Below are positions 12,481-21,868 of a stretch of 64,000 nt of DNA, piece after piece. The stretch's first letter is position 1. The number at the start of each line of letters is the position of its first letter. This DNA is from Aralia elata (lineage: Eukaryota > Streptophyta > Magnoliopsida > Apiales > Araliaceae), in assembly GCA_034770075.1 (NCBI GenBank), contig CM068388.1, positions 68,062,889-68,126,888 on the forward strand, read 5' to 3'. Below the pieces are notes generated by a model. It was not told the origin of the DNA. It did no database searches and saw only the letters and a program-made list of their open reading frames with translations. A program made the translations under genes and the position numbers.

Positions 12481-12719
12481 AAAGAAAAGCACCGTGTATG
12501 AAAAGCCACTTCCAAATCACAAAGGAAAAGAAGCATGCAACATTATTACCCATGGTGTAGCCCAAGAAGTCGAAAGGATGGAAAATTAAAAAAAAACGCG
12601 CAAAAGAAGAAGAACTCAAAGGTTCCCCCCTAGGGCTCGGCCTCTAGGGGGCACACTATGGACAACCCAAATACTGGCTCTACCATCGAAAGATCTCAGA
12701 ACTATATAGATGAGAATAT

Positions 12720-12921
12720 CAAAAATCCACCCAATATGGTGGTCCACTAGAAAATGGTGGTTGAAGTACTCAAAGAGTATCCCTTGCCAAGAAATTGGAT
12801 GACCAAGGGAGGAGACACAAGAATTGACGAATTAAAAAATCCACCCAAGATGGTGGTCCACTCTAAATGGTGGCCAAGTCCTCGTAGATTGCACTTGCCA
12901 AGAAATTGGATGACCAAGTGA
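12720..12921. repeat. Two direct copies of a ~90-bp unit, ~115 bp apart
   Basis: AAAATCCACCCAATATGGTG...AGAAATTGGATGACCAA occurs at about 12720-12809 and 12836-12921. The ends are well conserved and the middle is diverged. It lies between the gag remnant and the next array in the Tat-like element. Confidence 0.75.
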
Positions 12922-12994
12922 CGAGGCATGCAACTTAAGCCCTTATGAAACCCTATAGGCCAAACAATTGGCAAGACGTACCAAGGGATAAGGC

Positions 12995-13225
12995 ACAAGT
13001 TATACTTTTAACTTCAAAAGTAACCGAAGAACCTGACTATAAGTCCTCAAAGTTATACTTTCAACTTTAAAAATAATCGAGGCACCTGATTATAAGTCCT
13101 CAAAGTTATACTTTCAACTTTAAAAATAATCGAGGCACCTGACTATAAGTCCTCAAAGTTATACTTTCAACTCTAAAAGTAATCGAGGCACCTGATTATA
13201 AGCCCTCAAGCCCGAGAAAGTTATA
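12995..13225. repeat. 53-bp tandem repeat, about four copies
   Basis: The word ATAAGTCCTCAAAGTTATAC or a variant recurs at 13039, 13092, 13145 and 13198, an exact 53-bp period, with partial copies at both sides. The remaining part of each unit is TTTCAACTTTAAAAATAATC plus GAGGCACCTGA. Confidence 0.85.
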
Positions 13226-13506
13226 CTTTATCTCTAAAAGTGGCGAACGTTATGCTTTATCCGACAAAAGCAAAATCTATTATTGTTATCTTTATGAATT
13301 TTTTTTGAAACGTTGTGCTTTTCGTTAAAAGCAATATGATTATTAATAAAAATGTCAAACTTTCACTTATACTTGAATATTCTTTGATTTTAAAAGTATG
13401 GATTCAAGTGTTAGTTTGCGATAAATCGAAAAAATTGCATGTTTACTCTCACTATTATGAATATTGTTGTCTTGGAGTATTAATTTGAATAACTTATGAT
13501 TCAATG

Positions 13507-14025
13507 CTAATTGTTGGGTCTTAAGAAGAAAAAATTCAAGTTAAAGACAATCACTAATGCTAAAGAAATTCTATTATGATAAATGACATATAAATGAGTT
13601 CTTTGATACAGGAAATAACAAAAAGCTACAAAAATCCATACATAGAAGTAAGGCGAGGTGGCAGAATCAAGATAAAGAGAGTCAAATAAGGCGAGCTCCT
13701 CAATAGGAAAAGAAAGTAAAACATCGATGCCCCCACCCAAAGAACCAGCAACTGTACCCTCCCTGTTAGGTGAAGCCTCGGGAGAATCCTTCTGGGGAGG
13801 ATGGAAATCACCAATAGGTTTCGAAGGATTTCCCGTCGGGGGAGGAGGATTAACTGCCATAATAGCATCAGCATCAACATGGGTGTCACCGGTACCCTCC
13901 AAGCTATCATGAGAAGATGGAACTGTACTAGCCACAGCAGGACCTAAGCCTACATCAGACATGGAATCGTCAACATTAAGACTGACACGATCATCATAAG
14001 GTGAGGAGGACTCGACAACAATCAT
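13507..14025 (-). CDS. Antisense ORF in the Tat-like element, 172 aa, unknown product
   Basis: I do not recognise this protein. The N-terminal half is acidic and rich in Ser, Asp, Pro and Gly (MIVVESSSPYDDRVSLNVDD, later PPPPTGNPSKP), the C-terminal third is hydrophobic (FYVWIFVAFCYFLY). It lies opposite to the gag remnant, between gag and the 3' LTR, which is where Tat elements are known to carry extra antisense ORFs. Composition looks more protein-like than the surrounding DNA, but the C-terminal part may be read-through of non-coding sequence. Could be chance. Confidence 0.3.
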   Translation of the reverse strand: MIVVESSSPYDDRVSLNVDDSMSDVGLGPAVASTVPSSHDSLEGTGDTHVDADAIMAVNPPPPTGNPSKPIGDFHPPQKDSPEASPNREGTVAGSLGGGIDVLLSFPIEELALFDSLYLDSATSPYFYVWIFVAFCYFLYQRTHLYVIYHNRISLALVIVFNLNFFFLRPNN

Positions 14026-14100
14026 GTTATGTCAAAGTGGCTCACAAGTAGTGGAGGTCGGCACCTTACTTGTCGTGCCCATAAGAAATCCAATGGGACA

Positions 14101-14103
14101 TCC

Positions 14104-14137
<34 letters not shown>

Positions 14138-14168
14138 TATCATTATCATTATCATTATCGTCATCATT
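14101..14168. repeat. CAT / CATTAT microsatellite
   Basis: About 11 CAT triplets followed by four CATTAT hexamers and GTCATCATT. It produces a run of His/Tyr codons in one frame that should not be taken as a gene. Confidence 0.9.
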
Positions 14169-14572
14169 CTCGGCAATCTAAAAACAAGGATCCTCGGCTT
14201 TACTCTAGAGCAAGTAAGTAACTCTCATCTCCCCGACAGCAGAGGATCCTGGGGGAGGAACTCAAGGAAGTCTGAAAGGATTGTGTCACCATGAAATCAT
14301 GAAGTATAATTGTCAGCCCACCTGAAAGCCTCTATCAAGTATGCAACGCACTTGGTATCCCTAGGAGATAGTCTGGATGGGCTACAAGAAGCCGAAGTAC
14401 CAACAGGAAGACTGCATGATATAGATAATCTAGAATAAGAACATAATTTGGAAAAAGAAAAGGAAGCAGACATACTCTAAAGTATGGGTGAATTCCCCCA
14501 AACAGTAATGAATGTGCATGAAGAAAAGTACCTGCGAAAAATCAACACAGTAAGGGCGTCATGATACGTAGA

Positions 14573-14674
14573 GCCCTACATAGCTGAATGCCCTACATGG
14601 TTGAATGTCCTACATGGTTGAATGCCCTACATAGCTGAATGCCCTATATAGATGAATTCCCTACATAGCTGAAT
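14573..14674. repeat. 17-bp tandem repeat, six copies
   Basis: Six consecutive 17-bp units with consensus GCCCTACATAGCTGAAT, filling exactly 102 bp. Units 2-3 carry GGTTG in place of AGCTG, and unit 5 carries TATATAGATG. Confidence 0.9.
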
Positions 14675-14697
14675 GCAGCGATATATGTCCGCGCTCT

Positions 14698-15012
14698 TTA
14701 GTATAGCCTTATTCTCAGCATTCCCGAGGATTTCGTCAGTTCAATGTTGTCATCCTTGAAGACGACTAGATGAGTCAGACAGGAATCGAAGGGACTGAAA
14801 GGATACTCTTGTTTTTCTATGCACATGCGGGGAATGCGACCGGAATGGGGGAAGTCGTCCCAACCTCCGCAAGCCGCGATATAAAGAAACAAGCCTTCTT
14901 TCTCTGGTAAAGGAAAAGTTGTGCGATCGTAAGTCTTCAGAGCATCCGGTAGATGAGGCCTGCAAGTAAGGAAGACTCCACATAAGGGTACTAAGGATGT
15001 CAAGTAAAGCAT
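14698..15012 (-). CDS. Second antisense ORF in the Tat-like element, 104 aa, unknown product
   Basis: Unrecognised. It contains DALKTYDRTTFPLPEKEGLF, a Cys-Gly-Gly-Trp-Asp-Asp-Phe-Pro run and a well-mixed amino-acid composition, unlike random AT-rich ORFs. On the minus strand it is preceded by TGGTAAGCC (15033-15041) and TTACTTGCAG|GCCTCATC, which resemble a splice donor and acceptor, so the real coding segment may begin at the Gly/Pro-rich part after the acceptor. It may be an exon of the same antisense gene as the ORF at 13507-14025, comparable to the extra antisense ORFs reported for Tat elements. No homology could be tested. Confidence 0.3.
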   Translation of the reverse strand: MLYLTSLVPLCGVFLTCRPHLPDALKTYDRTTFPLPEKEGLFLYIAACGGWDDFPHSGRIPRMCIEKQEYPFSPFDSCLTHLVVFKDDNIELTKSSGMLRIRLY

Positions 15013-15354
15013 ATGAACTTGAGTAGGCTTACCATGACAAGGGGAGAATATGAGATTTTCACTTGAGAATACCTGAGAAGAAGAAGAAATGAAGTCAGAG
15101 AAGGATCAAAATCACAATTATGAAAGAAAAACAAGATTTGAAATTTTTCAAAAAACCTCGGACAGCCAAAATACATCCTTCGGAGCCATTTTTTGGGTTA
15201 TTTTGATATGTGACATGGCCGTTGGCGATGATTTTCGAAGTACTCATCGATACGGTCGTTTTGATATATTATGAGCCCCGAGACTCCAAACGGAACAAAA
15301 GTTATGGTCCAAACAGCAATCACGATTCCCAATGTTCAAATTTTGGTGATATTT

Positions 15355-15610
15355 TCTCCAGGGTTCAACCTCCCTAGGGTTCGTCCTCCTAGGGTTCGGC
15401 CCCCTAGGATTCGACCCCCCTAGGGTTCGCCCCCCTTAGGGTTCGCCCCCCTAAGGATCGGCCTCCTACAAAAAAAAAATTGCTTAACTCCCCTAGGGTT
15501 CGGCCCTCCTAGGGTTCGGCCACCCTAGGGTGCGGACATGCAAAAAAAACAAACATTATTTGGCTTAATTTTCTTTATAGGGTTCGGCCCCCTATAGGGT
15601 TCGGCCACCT
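15355..15610. repeat. Degenerate repeats of CCTAGGGTTCGGCC
   Basis: At least nine imperfect copies of CCTAGGGTTCGGCCCCC with variable spacing, broken by short poly-A and AT spacers (15470-15480, 15541-15575). Looser relatives occur at 12626-12652, 15882-15917 and 16545-16590, all inside the same Tat-like element. CCTAGG at the core is a palindrome. Confidence 0.7.
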
Positions 15611-16697
15611 CCTAGGGGGATTTCTTTTGTGTACCTTAAAAATTTTGATGCCCCACAAATTACTTTTTCGGAACGGATGCTTCTTTGTCAATAAATATTG
15701 TGTTTTCTTTATTATCCGAGGGAACCCTACCGAGATATAATCCAAGTAACGGGGCTCGGAAGACAAAAGAAAAGCTACAATAACCTGAGAAAAAACGTAG
15801 GAGAAGCAAGTTAAGAAGAAGTTCGGCAGAAAGTACTCAAATAAACTGAAAAATTGAAAGAAAAAGAAGAAGGAAGGATGACCCTATAAGGTTCAACCCT
15901 TAGGATTTGGCCCTATGGGGTGGAATTATTTTCTTACCTCTTTCCCAAGATGAGGAACGATTGCTTGACGACTTCTTGGTGATCTTCAGACTTGAAGGAG
16001 GAGAGAAAATGCCAAGACAAAAAATTACACGATGAAAAGAAAAGCCTAAGTGACTTGGGAGATGTATATATTCAAACTGCAAGCTTGCAATACCAAAGGA
16101 AGCAATCTTTATTTTCCTCTTAAGGAAGATTTCGCAATATAAAGATAAGTTTATTTGAGCTTATTTCTAAATAAAAAATATAAATTTTCAAAAATTGTTT
16201 AGATTTGCTATTTTAATGCAATTTCGAAAATATATATATATTCGATATCTTATATTTTATTCCTAACAGTAGGACAATTTCAAAATTATTATATATATAT
16301 ATATATATATATTTTGAATGTTTGATTTTCTTAAGCGAAAAAAATCTTGCTTTATAAAATTATAATAAAGGAAGATTTTGTTTCTAAATAATAAAATAAG
16401 ATTTGATTATTGGATTTTATTTAGTGATATCTGATGATCTTCCTTGTTTTAATTCTCAGAAAATAAGGAAATAAATATTGAGCAAAACGAGGAAGCTTTC
16501 AGATGATCTACCAAGAGGTTCAAGGAAGAGCCATTCTAGGTCTTGCCTCCTTAGGGTTTAACCCTAATGGTTTGGCCCCTAGGGGTTCCCTCTTCTAGAA
16601 CTCTTGTGTTCAAGACTTTAACAAGGGGAGTCACACAAAATCATTCGAAAGCTTGGAGTATTTTGCACGAGTGTCTCTCAGGAATCGTGACTCTCGC
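15611..16697. other. Non-coding 3' region of the Tat-like element
   Basis: No gene seen. AT-rich, with an (AT)n microsatellite at about 16289-16312 and scattered CCTAGG-type motifs. It ends at the polypurine tract. Confidence 0.5.
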
Positions 16698-16709
16698 GCA
16701 GGGGGCAAA
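16698..16709 (+). other. Polypurine tract of the Tat-like element
   Basis: GCAGGGGGCAAA directly before TGTGGACCC, the presumed LTR start, as expected for the plus-strand primer. Confidence 0.55.
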
Positions 16710-17368
16710 TGTGGACCCATGTGCAAATTAGGGTTCATGTGACCTAATTAAATGTACAAATTAGGGTTTACAAAAACCTAATTAAATGCGTTAGACCCGG
16801 GAAAATCTCCACGTGTTCCAAGGCAGAAGACTCGTGGATGCGACCTATTTTGGGAATTGATTGGGGGATTGGATTGGTGGCTAGAAGAACAAGGCAATTT
16901 GGGCATTACTTTGATGATTAAAGGATATTTTTGAAATTTTCCCTTTAAAACATGACTAAAGGGTATTTCTGGAATTTTCCTTAAAACATGTGCCTGACAT
17001 GTGACTATTTCCCAGGTAAGCTCTATAAATAGTCCCTCTATTCTAAGAAAAGGGGATGGCTCTCAAGACATTATACTTAGACTCTTGGAAGCTCAATACA
17101 CTTGGAACTCTCTCCTAACGCGAAGACTCAAGAAGGCTCTTGGAATCTCTGCTACCCTAACCCGGTTTCCGAATTCTAGGAGTTCTGCCACGTGTCATTG
17201 GAGTAATCGCCCACCTGTTCTTCTCCCCTCTTCAATCAATCAATCAATTCCGTGCTCTTCGTGGATTTCTCTCCTCTCCAGCCAACATGAAACCCTAACC
17301 CTAGCAAGGTGTAATTTCTTTACCTACAGCGTGTAAGAGTCTGCAGTCTGTGTGACTGTTAGGCTGTG
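16710..17368 (+). mobile_element. LTR of the Tat-like element, 3' end uncertain
   Basis: Begins TGTGGACCCATG after the polypurine tract and contains two related blocks GTGCAAATTAGGGTT/ATGTACAAATTAGGGTT and a clear TATA box. The 3' boundary is not visible: at about 17369 the sequence turns into chromovirus LTR-like DNA, so the LTR is probably truncated. No gene inside. Confidence 0.55.
17024..17031 (+). promoter_or_regulatory. TATA box of the Tat-like LTR
   Basis: TATAAATA in GCTCTATAAATAGTCCC, a strong plant TATA context, about 315 bp into the LTR. Confidence 0.6.
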
Positions 17369-17881
17369 CTTTAGCAAAGAAATATTTTTAAAATTTAAAG
17401 AGTTCATGGTCCTTATGACCCCTTAGTAATAATCTAAAGATAAAGACTCTGGTGTTGAAGTTTTTTTTTGTTGAAAAATATCTTTGACGAGCTATCCATT
17501 TGTTCAAAGTATATTTATTCATTGTTAAGTTATTCAGACCAAGTCACTATGTACTGCAGTGAGGTAACATGTTACATGTCATATTCAGTGTTGCTAGGTA
17601 GATCACCTACAGAACAATTCGAAAGAAGTCTTGGTCTTTCATGACCATTCAAGTAACTAAAGTTGATATATAATCCTTTCAATCCAAAAATATTGAATTA
17701 TTGATTCATGTTTATTCATTGAATTGTTTCATTTCAGTTTCATACTTGCTGAACATATTTGATGCTCACCTTTGCAATCATTAACATATTGCAAGTAGAA
17801 AAGAATAATAGGACCAGAAAGGTCGGAAGCTAGAAAGTAAGAGAAATAGAAATCCTATAAAGGTTACAGGTTGGTATCAGG
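17369..17881 (+). mobile_element. Chromovirus LTR 3' fragment with PBS
   Basis: Contains GTTCATGGTCCTTATGACC, closely related to blocks in the gypsy-2 LTR (57549) and, inverted, in the LARD-like internal region (26370). A later CTTGCTGAACATATTTGATG block matches the late LTR region of gypsy-1. It ends GGTTACA at 17868, followed by GGTTGGTATCAGG (17869-17881), an initiator tRNA-Met PBS. No gag follows: a decayed, truncated chromovirus relative. Confidence 0.6.
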
Positions 17882-18040
17882 TAAGAGGAGTAAGACAAAA
17901 GTTGCGATCCAGAGACGAGGTATGTGATAGAATGTCTAAATAGACTAGTTAAATCAATACAAATATTGATAGATATTATGGAAGATGTGTATCGTGATGC
18001 TCCGAATCTACTATAGCAAGTACAGGGATTGAGGGGCATC

Positions 18041-18132
18041 ATAAATGGACCCAAATCTAACATATAAAGACTTTAAACCTTTTAAATCAAAATTAACTCG
18101 CAATGAGAAGAGGTGGCAGTCATTATATAGTA
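18041..18132 (-). repeat. Fragment of a TRIM-type LTR
   Basis: The block ATAAATGGACCCAAATCTAA to TCATTATATAGTA matches the first ~90 bp of the TRIM LTRs at 18647 and 19085, with about 10-15% differences by eye. The TG start is missing. Confidence 0.65.
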
Positions 18133-18194
18133 AACCAATGAAAAGCACTTTATATAAGTACTATAAAAAAGTACCTTCAAACATTATTTGTTGT

Positions 18195-18475
18195 CAATTA
18201 AACCAATGAAGTCTTAAAAATAGTAACCTAAATAACCAAAATTAATTCTCTAACCTGAGTTAACTAATCCCGAGGTGAAATTTACATATGGCAATTGTAT
18301 TATTTTACTTTCAAGCATCAGGTTTTAAATATGTTTAAGGTTATTTAATCTAATGTGAGAAAATAAAATAAAATTTTAATTGGCTTACACATCAGTATTA
18401 GTTAACTCGTGTTAGAGGGTTGGCCAAATTTTAGTTTTTTATGTTACTTTTTTTTAGACATCATTGGTTTAATTG
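18195..18475. mobile_element. MITE with ~70-bp terminal inverted repeats
   Basis: CAATTAAACCAATGAAGTC at the left has its inverse complement GACATCATTGGTTTAATTG at the right. The pairing continues inward to AGTTAACTAA/TTAGTTAACT with scattered mismatches. About 280 bp, AT-rich, no coding capacity. The superfamily is not clear and no target duplication was settled. Confidence 0.65.
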
Positions 18476-18613
18476 AAAAATTAATAATATTTTTGTGTGT
18501 GTCATAAGAATCAAAGTTCGTTGATTTTTTCAGTTCTCGTGGTAATGGAAAATTACTCCCTTTATCAGAAAATTTAAAAAGTAAAAATTATTTTTCTTAT
18601 CTAAACCTTAAAA

Positions 18614-19408
18614 TAAAGAATAATTATATGTGCACGAAATGTGCACTGTTAGAATTATAAATGGACCCAAGTCTAGCATATAAGGATATTAAACCCTCTA
18701 AATCAAAATCAACTGATAATATATGAAAAGAGTTGACAATCATTATATAGTAGACATATTTTTTCAAGGTAAACATATTTTCTCAAGGTATATATTTAAT
18801 GTGGGACAAGATATTATACTCCCCCTCACATGTAACAATGTGTATTTAGGGTTGCACATTGCATGCGAACCTGATAAATATGAGACCCACACAAGATAAG
18901 CAAGCGCAAAAGAAGCCAGTTACAAGAAAAGCTTAGAAGAAATCTAGTAAACGAGTAATTATTGACCCAATTTATAAGTGGTACTAGTTGAGAAATGGAT
19001 AAATTGAAATGGACTGCATGTGAGTAAGAATGAAGGTTGAAAAGCGTATTTAATTAGACCCAAGAATAGCGTACTTTGATACCATGTTAGATTTATAAAT
19101 GGGCCCAAATTTAGCATATAAAAATATCAAACTTTCTAACTCAAAACTAATTAACAATGAGAAGTGTTGGTCTAAGTCATTATATACTATACATATTTTC
19201 TCAAGTTATTTAATGTGGAATAATATATTATACTATAACATGCACAAATATTTGACCAAAAAACGTGCATAAACAGAGGATAAACAATCACCACGTACTG
19301 AATAATAAGTCTTATCAAAAAAATTAGATAGTAAGATCTTATATATTAATTTTACTCTCTGTTTGTGCATAGTTTAAGCATAATATTTGCACATACAATA
19401 ACTCTTAA
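18614..19408. mobile_element. MITE-like element A, split by the TRIM insertion
   Basis: Ends are TAAAGAATAATTATATGTGC and, inverted, GCACATACAATAACTCTTA. Without the TRIM it is about 196 bp. It resembles element B (20294-20490) in ends and size, and both lie in longer duplicated blocks. Assignment is tentative. Confidence 0.4.
18647..19240 (-). mobile_element. TRIM (terminal-repeat retrotransposon in miniature), complete with target duplication
   Basis: 594 bp, no coding sequence. Left repeat from TGTTAGAATTATAAATGG (18647 to about 18820) and right repeat from TGTTAGATTTATAAATGGG (19085-19240, ending TATAACA). The element is in minus orientation: the polypurine tract, minus GTGAGGGGGAGT, lies at about 18818-18829 and the PBS, minus TGGTATCAAAG, at 19074-19084. 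The target duplication TGCAC is at 18642-18646 and 19241-19245. The two repeats differ visibly (the left one has an extra block around 18768-18790), so it is not recent. Such elements depend on proteins of other retrotransposons. Confidence 0.82.
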
Positions 19409-20845
19409 ATGAGATAACTTATTTTATTTTATTTGATGGTTTCATTTCCAAATTTTATACTAAAGAATAACAACCTCATGATCAATCTATTGATGATATA
19501 CTAAAATACTCTCTTTGTCCCATAAAAAAAATATGTTATATGTTAATTTTTATTGTTTCTCAAAAAAGGTTATCTTGACAATGCTAGTACTATAAAATAA
19601 TGTAATATTCTAAAATTTGTCATCAAATTTTATTGTTATCTCATCAATACTAAGATAATAACTTACTATTTTAATGATAAATATGAAAAATAATATAACC
19701 TTATGACTTTAGATGTTGCTGTCTATAACCTAGATATATTAGGTGACGACATTTAAATACTGTCACAAAGAAATCATCACGCAAATTCTCTTTCTCTTTC
19801 GGTATGTCTTGTCTAAGGTGTCAGAATTGTAGCTAGTACTTATAATGTGATTTTGATAGCCCATATTGCATTTACTCAATATAAAAAATAAAAAAATTCA
19901 TGCATTCTAAAAGGATTCTATTGTTTTGTTAGAAGAGAAGTGTCACATGGATAATTTATTTTTTTTTATAGAAAAATATCATACGAATGTAATATCATTT
20001 CATTAGTTTGACAAAAGTTAATGTTTTCGATAAGGCCATAACAATCTTTATGTTGCTAAGGCTTTTAATAATACTTATTGTTGTGGCAGAATAAAAATAT
20101 TCTAATATTATCGACAACTAAAATTAATTGCATAAAATTTAAATATAGTAAGTTATTATGGAGGTAATTAATGAAAAAAAATACTCTCTTTATTAGCAAG
20201 TTTAAAAGTGAAAATTCTTTCTCTTATCGTAAAACTTAAAATATAATAACTTATTTCATTTTAGTTGCAGATTTCATTCAAATTTTTATATTGTAAAGTG
20301 AATAATTTTATGTACACAAAATATGCACAAGCAATTGTACACAAATATTATTTACCCAAATTATTAAATAGTTAAAAATATACAATAAAAAAGTTATTAA
20401 ATTTTATTATTAATTTAAATGGTAGGACTCACATATTATTTTTTCTCTTTATTTGTACACAATTATTTGTGCATAAAACTTTTCTTAAAGAATAACAATC
20501 TCAAGACCAATCTATTAATGATATAACAAATAACTCAATTTGTCCCACAAAAATAGTCTCATTTATCAGTTTTAACTGTTACTCAAAAAGAATTATAGTC
20601 ATTGATAGCAGTATAAAATAACACATTATCTTGAAATTTGTTGTCAAACTTTCATTACTATGTCACCACTATTAAGCCTACAAGCTAGTTATTACGTACT
20701 TTGATGAACACAATGATTTTGATTAGATGCATGTACTAAGATATGCATTTTAATTTCACAATTACAATTGTCCTATTGAATTTAGAGACAATTTATTGTT
20801 AGTTTACTCTATTATATATTGGTGCACCGCTAAATGAGCATCAAT
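19409..20845. other. AT-rich non-coding tract with MITE-like element B
   Basis: No gene seen. Element B at about 20294-20490 has inverted ends (TAAAGTGAATAATTTTATG; inverted TTTGTGCATAAAACTTTTC). The block following it (GAATAACAATCTCAAGACCA to about 20690) is a diverged copy of 19465-19700, both including a CTCTTTGTCCCA/CTCAATTTGTCCCA stretch that recalls Stowaway-type ends. Confidence 0.45.
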
Positions 20846-21868
20846 TGTAGCGATTTGAAATTTTCAGATAATAAAATAAAGATTTAATAAATTAAATTTT
20901 TGTTTTAATAATATATTATATTGCATTGTATGTGTAATTAAGTGTGATATAATATGTGGGTGTGTGAAATATGATAAATATAATAGTTTATATTTATTAT
21001 ATTTAATAAATTGTTATACGCAATTTATTATGTGAAAACAATAAAATTATAATTTTATTTGATTTATTATATTGCTTTTATGAATAATTGCGGTATAATA
21101 TATGTATGGAATGAAATGTGATAAATATATTAAAAATATATTTATTACATAAAGAATTTCTGGAAGCAAATTATAATGCGATGGATATATCTGTGTGGAC
21201 ATTAAAATGATTTATGGTAAATAAATTATTTTAATATAATAAATTATTTATTAAATAAAATATTTTTATTTAATAAATAACCTCCATTTTTATGGAAAGA
21301 TTTTTGGTATATTACGTTTTAAGTAATTACTGTAAATTATGTATGTAAAGTATACATAATATGCTATAGAGGATTAATTAGTATATGTATTATGTATTGT
21401 ATATATATAATATAAATAATATATGCAATATATGATATGTATGTGTGTTATGTAGATAGTATACCTGCTTGGGATAAAACATGATATGTACTGATAGGTA
21501 CATATGTAATGTATGTTATATGTATTGAAATACATATATTAACACCATGCAAGTTGGGGTAACCTCCAAGTGTCCAAATTAAGTTTGAGATTGAATAGCA
21601 TGACCTCGCTAGATACCAGGCAATCTAAAGTTTAGAATCAGCAACTCTATAATGTGCGGAGCAAGGAAAAATCGTGATATATAAGTATAAGTATACCAGT
21701 TAAATATGAGTGCTGCCCAAGTATTTCAATTGAGAGGAGAAATGATAAAGTAGGAGCTGGCAAGCTAATAGCTACCCTAGATCAAATACTCAGCAAAACC
21801 AAAATTGTGATTAGCAAGAATTGAGCGTGAGGAGTAAGGTTATCATCTCTATAAAACCAAGCCCAAAC
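20846..21868 (+). mobile_element. gypsy-2 5' LTR, first piece
   Basis: Begins TGTAGCGATTTGAAATTTTC, the chromovirus LTR start also seen in the neighbours (TGTRAYRNCC-GAAATTTT style). Very AT-rich to about 21550, then more mixed. It ends where the LARD-like element begins. No gene. Confidence 0.75.
21850..21857 (+). promoter_or_regulatory. TATA box of the gypsy-2 LTR
   Basis: TATAAAAC in CATCTCTATAAAACCAAGCC, about 1 kb into the LTR. The LARD-like element inserted only 12 bp downstream, which would separate this promoter from the rest of gypsy-2. Confidence 0.5.

Noticed and set aside
14024..14221. ORF with a poly-His run (metal-binding protein?)
   Set aside because: The His/Tyr run is the CAT microsatellite in frame; the rest has no domain.
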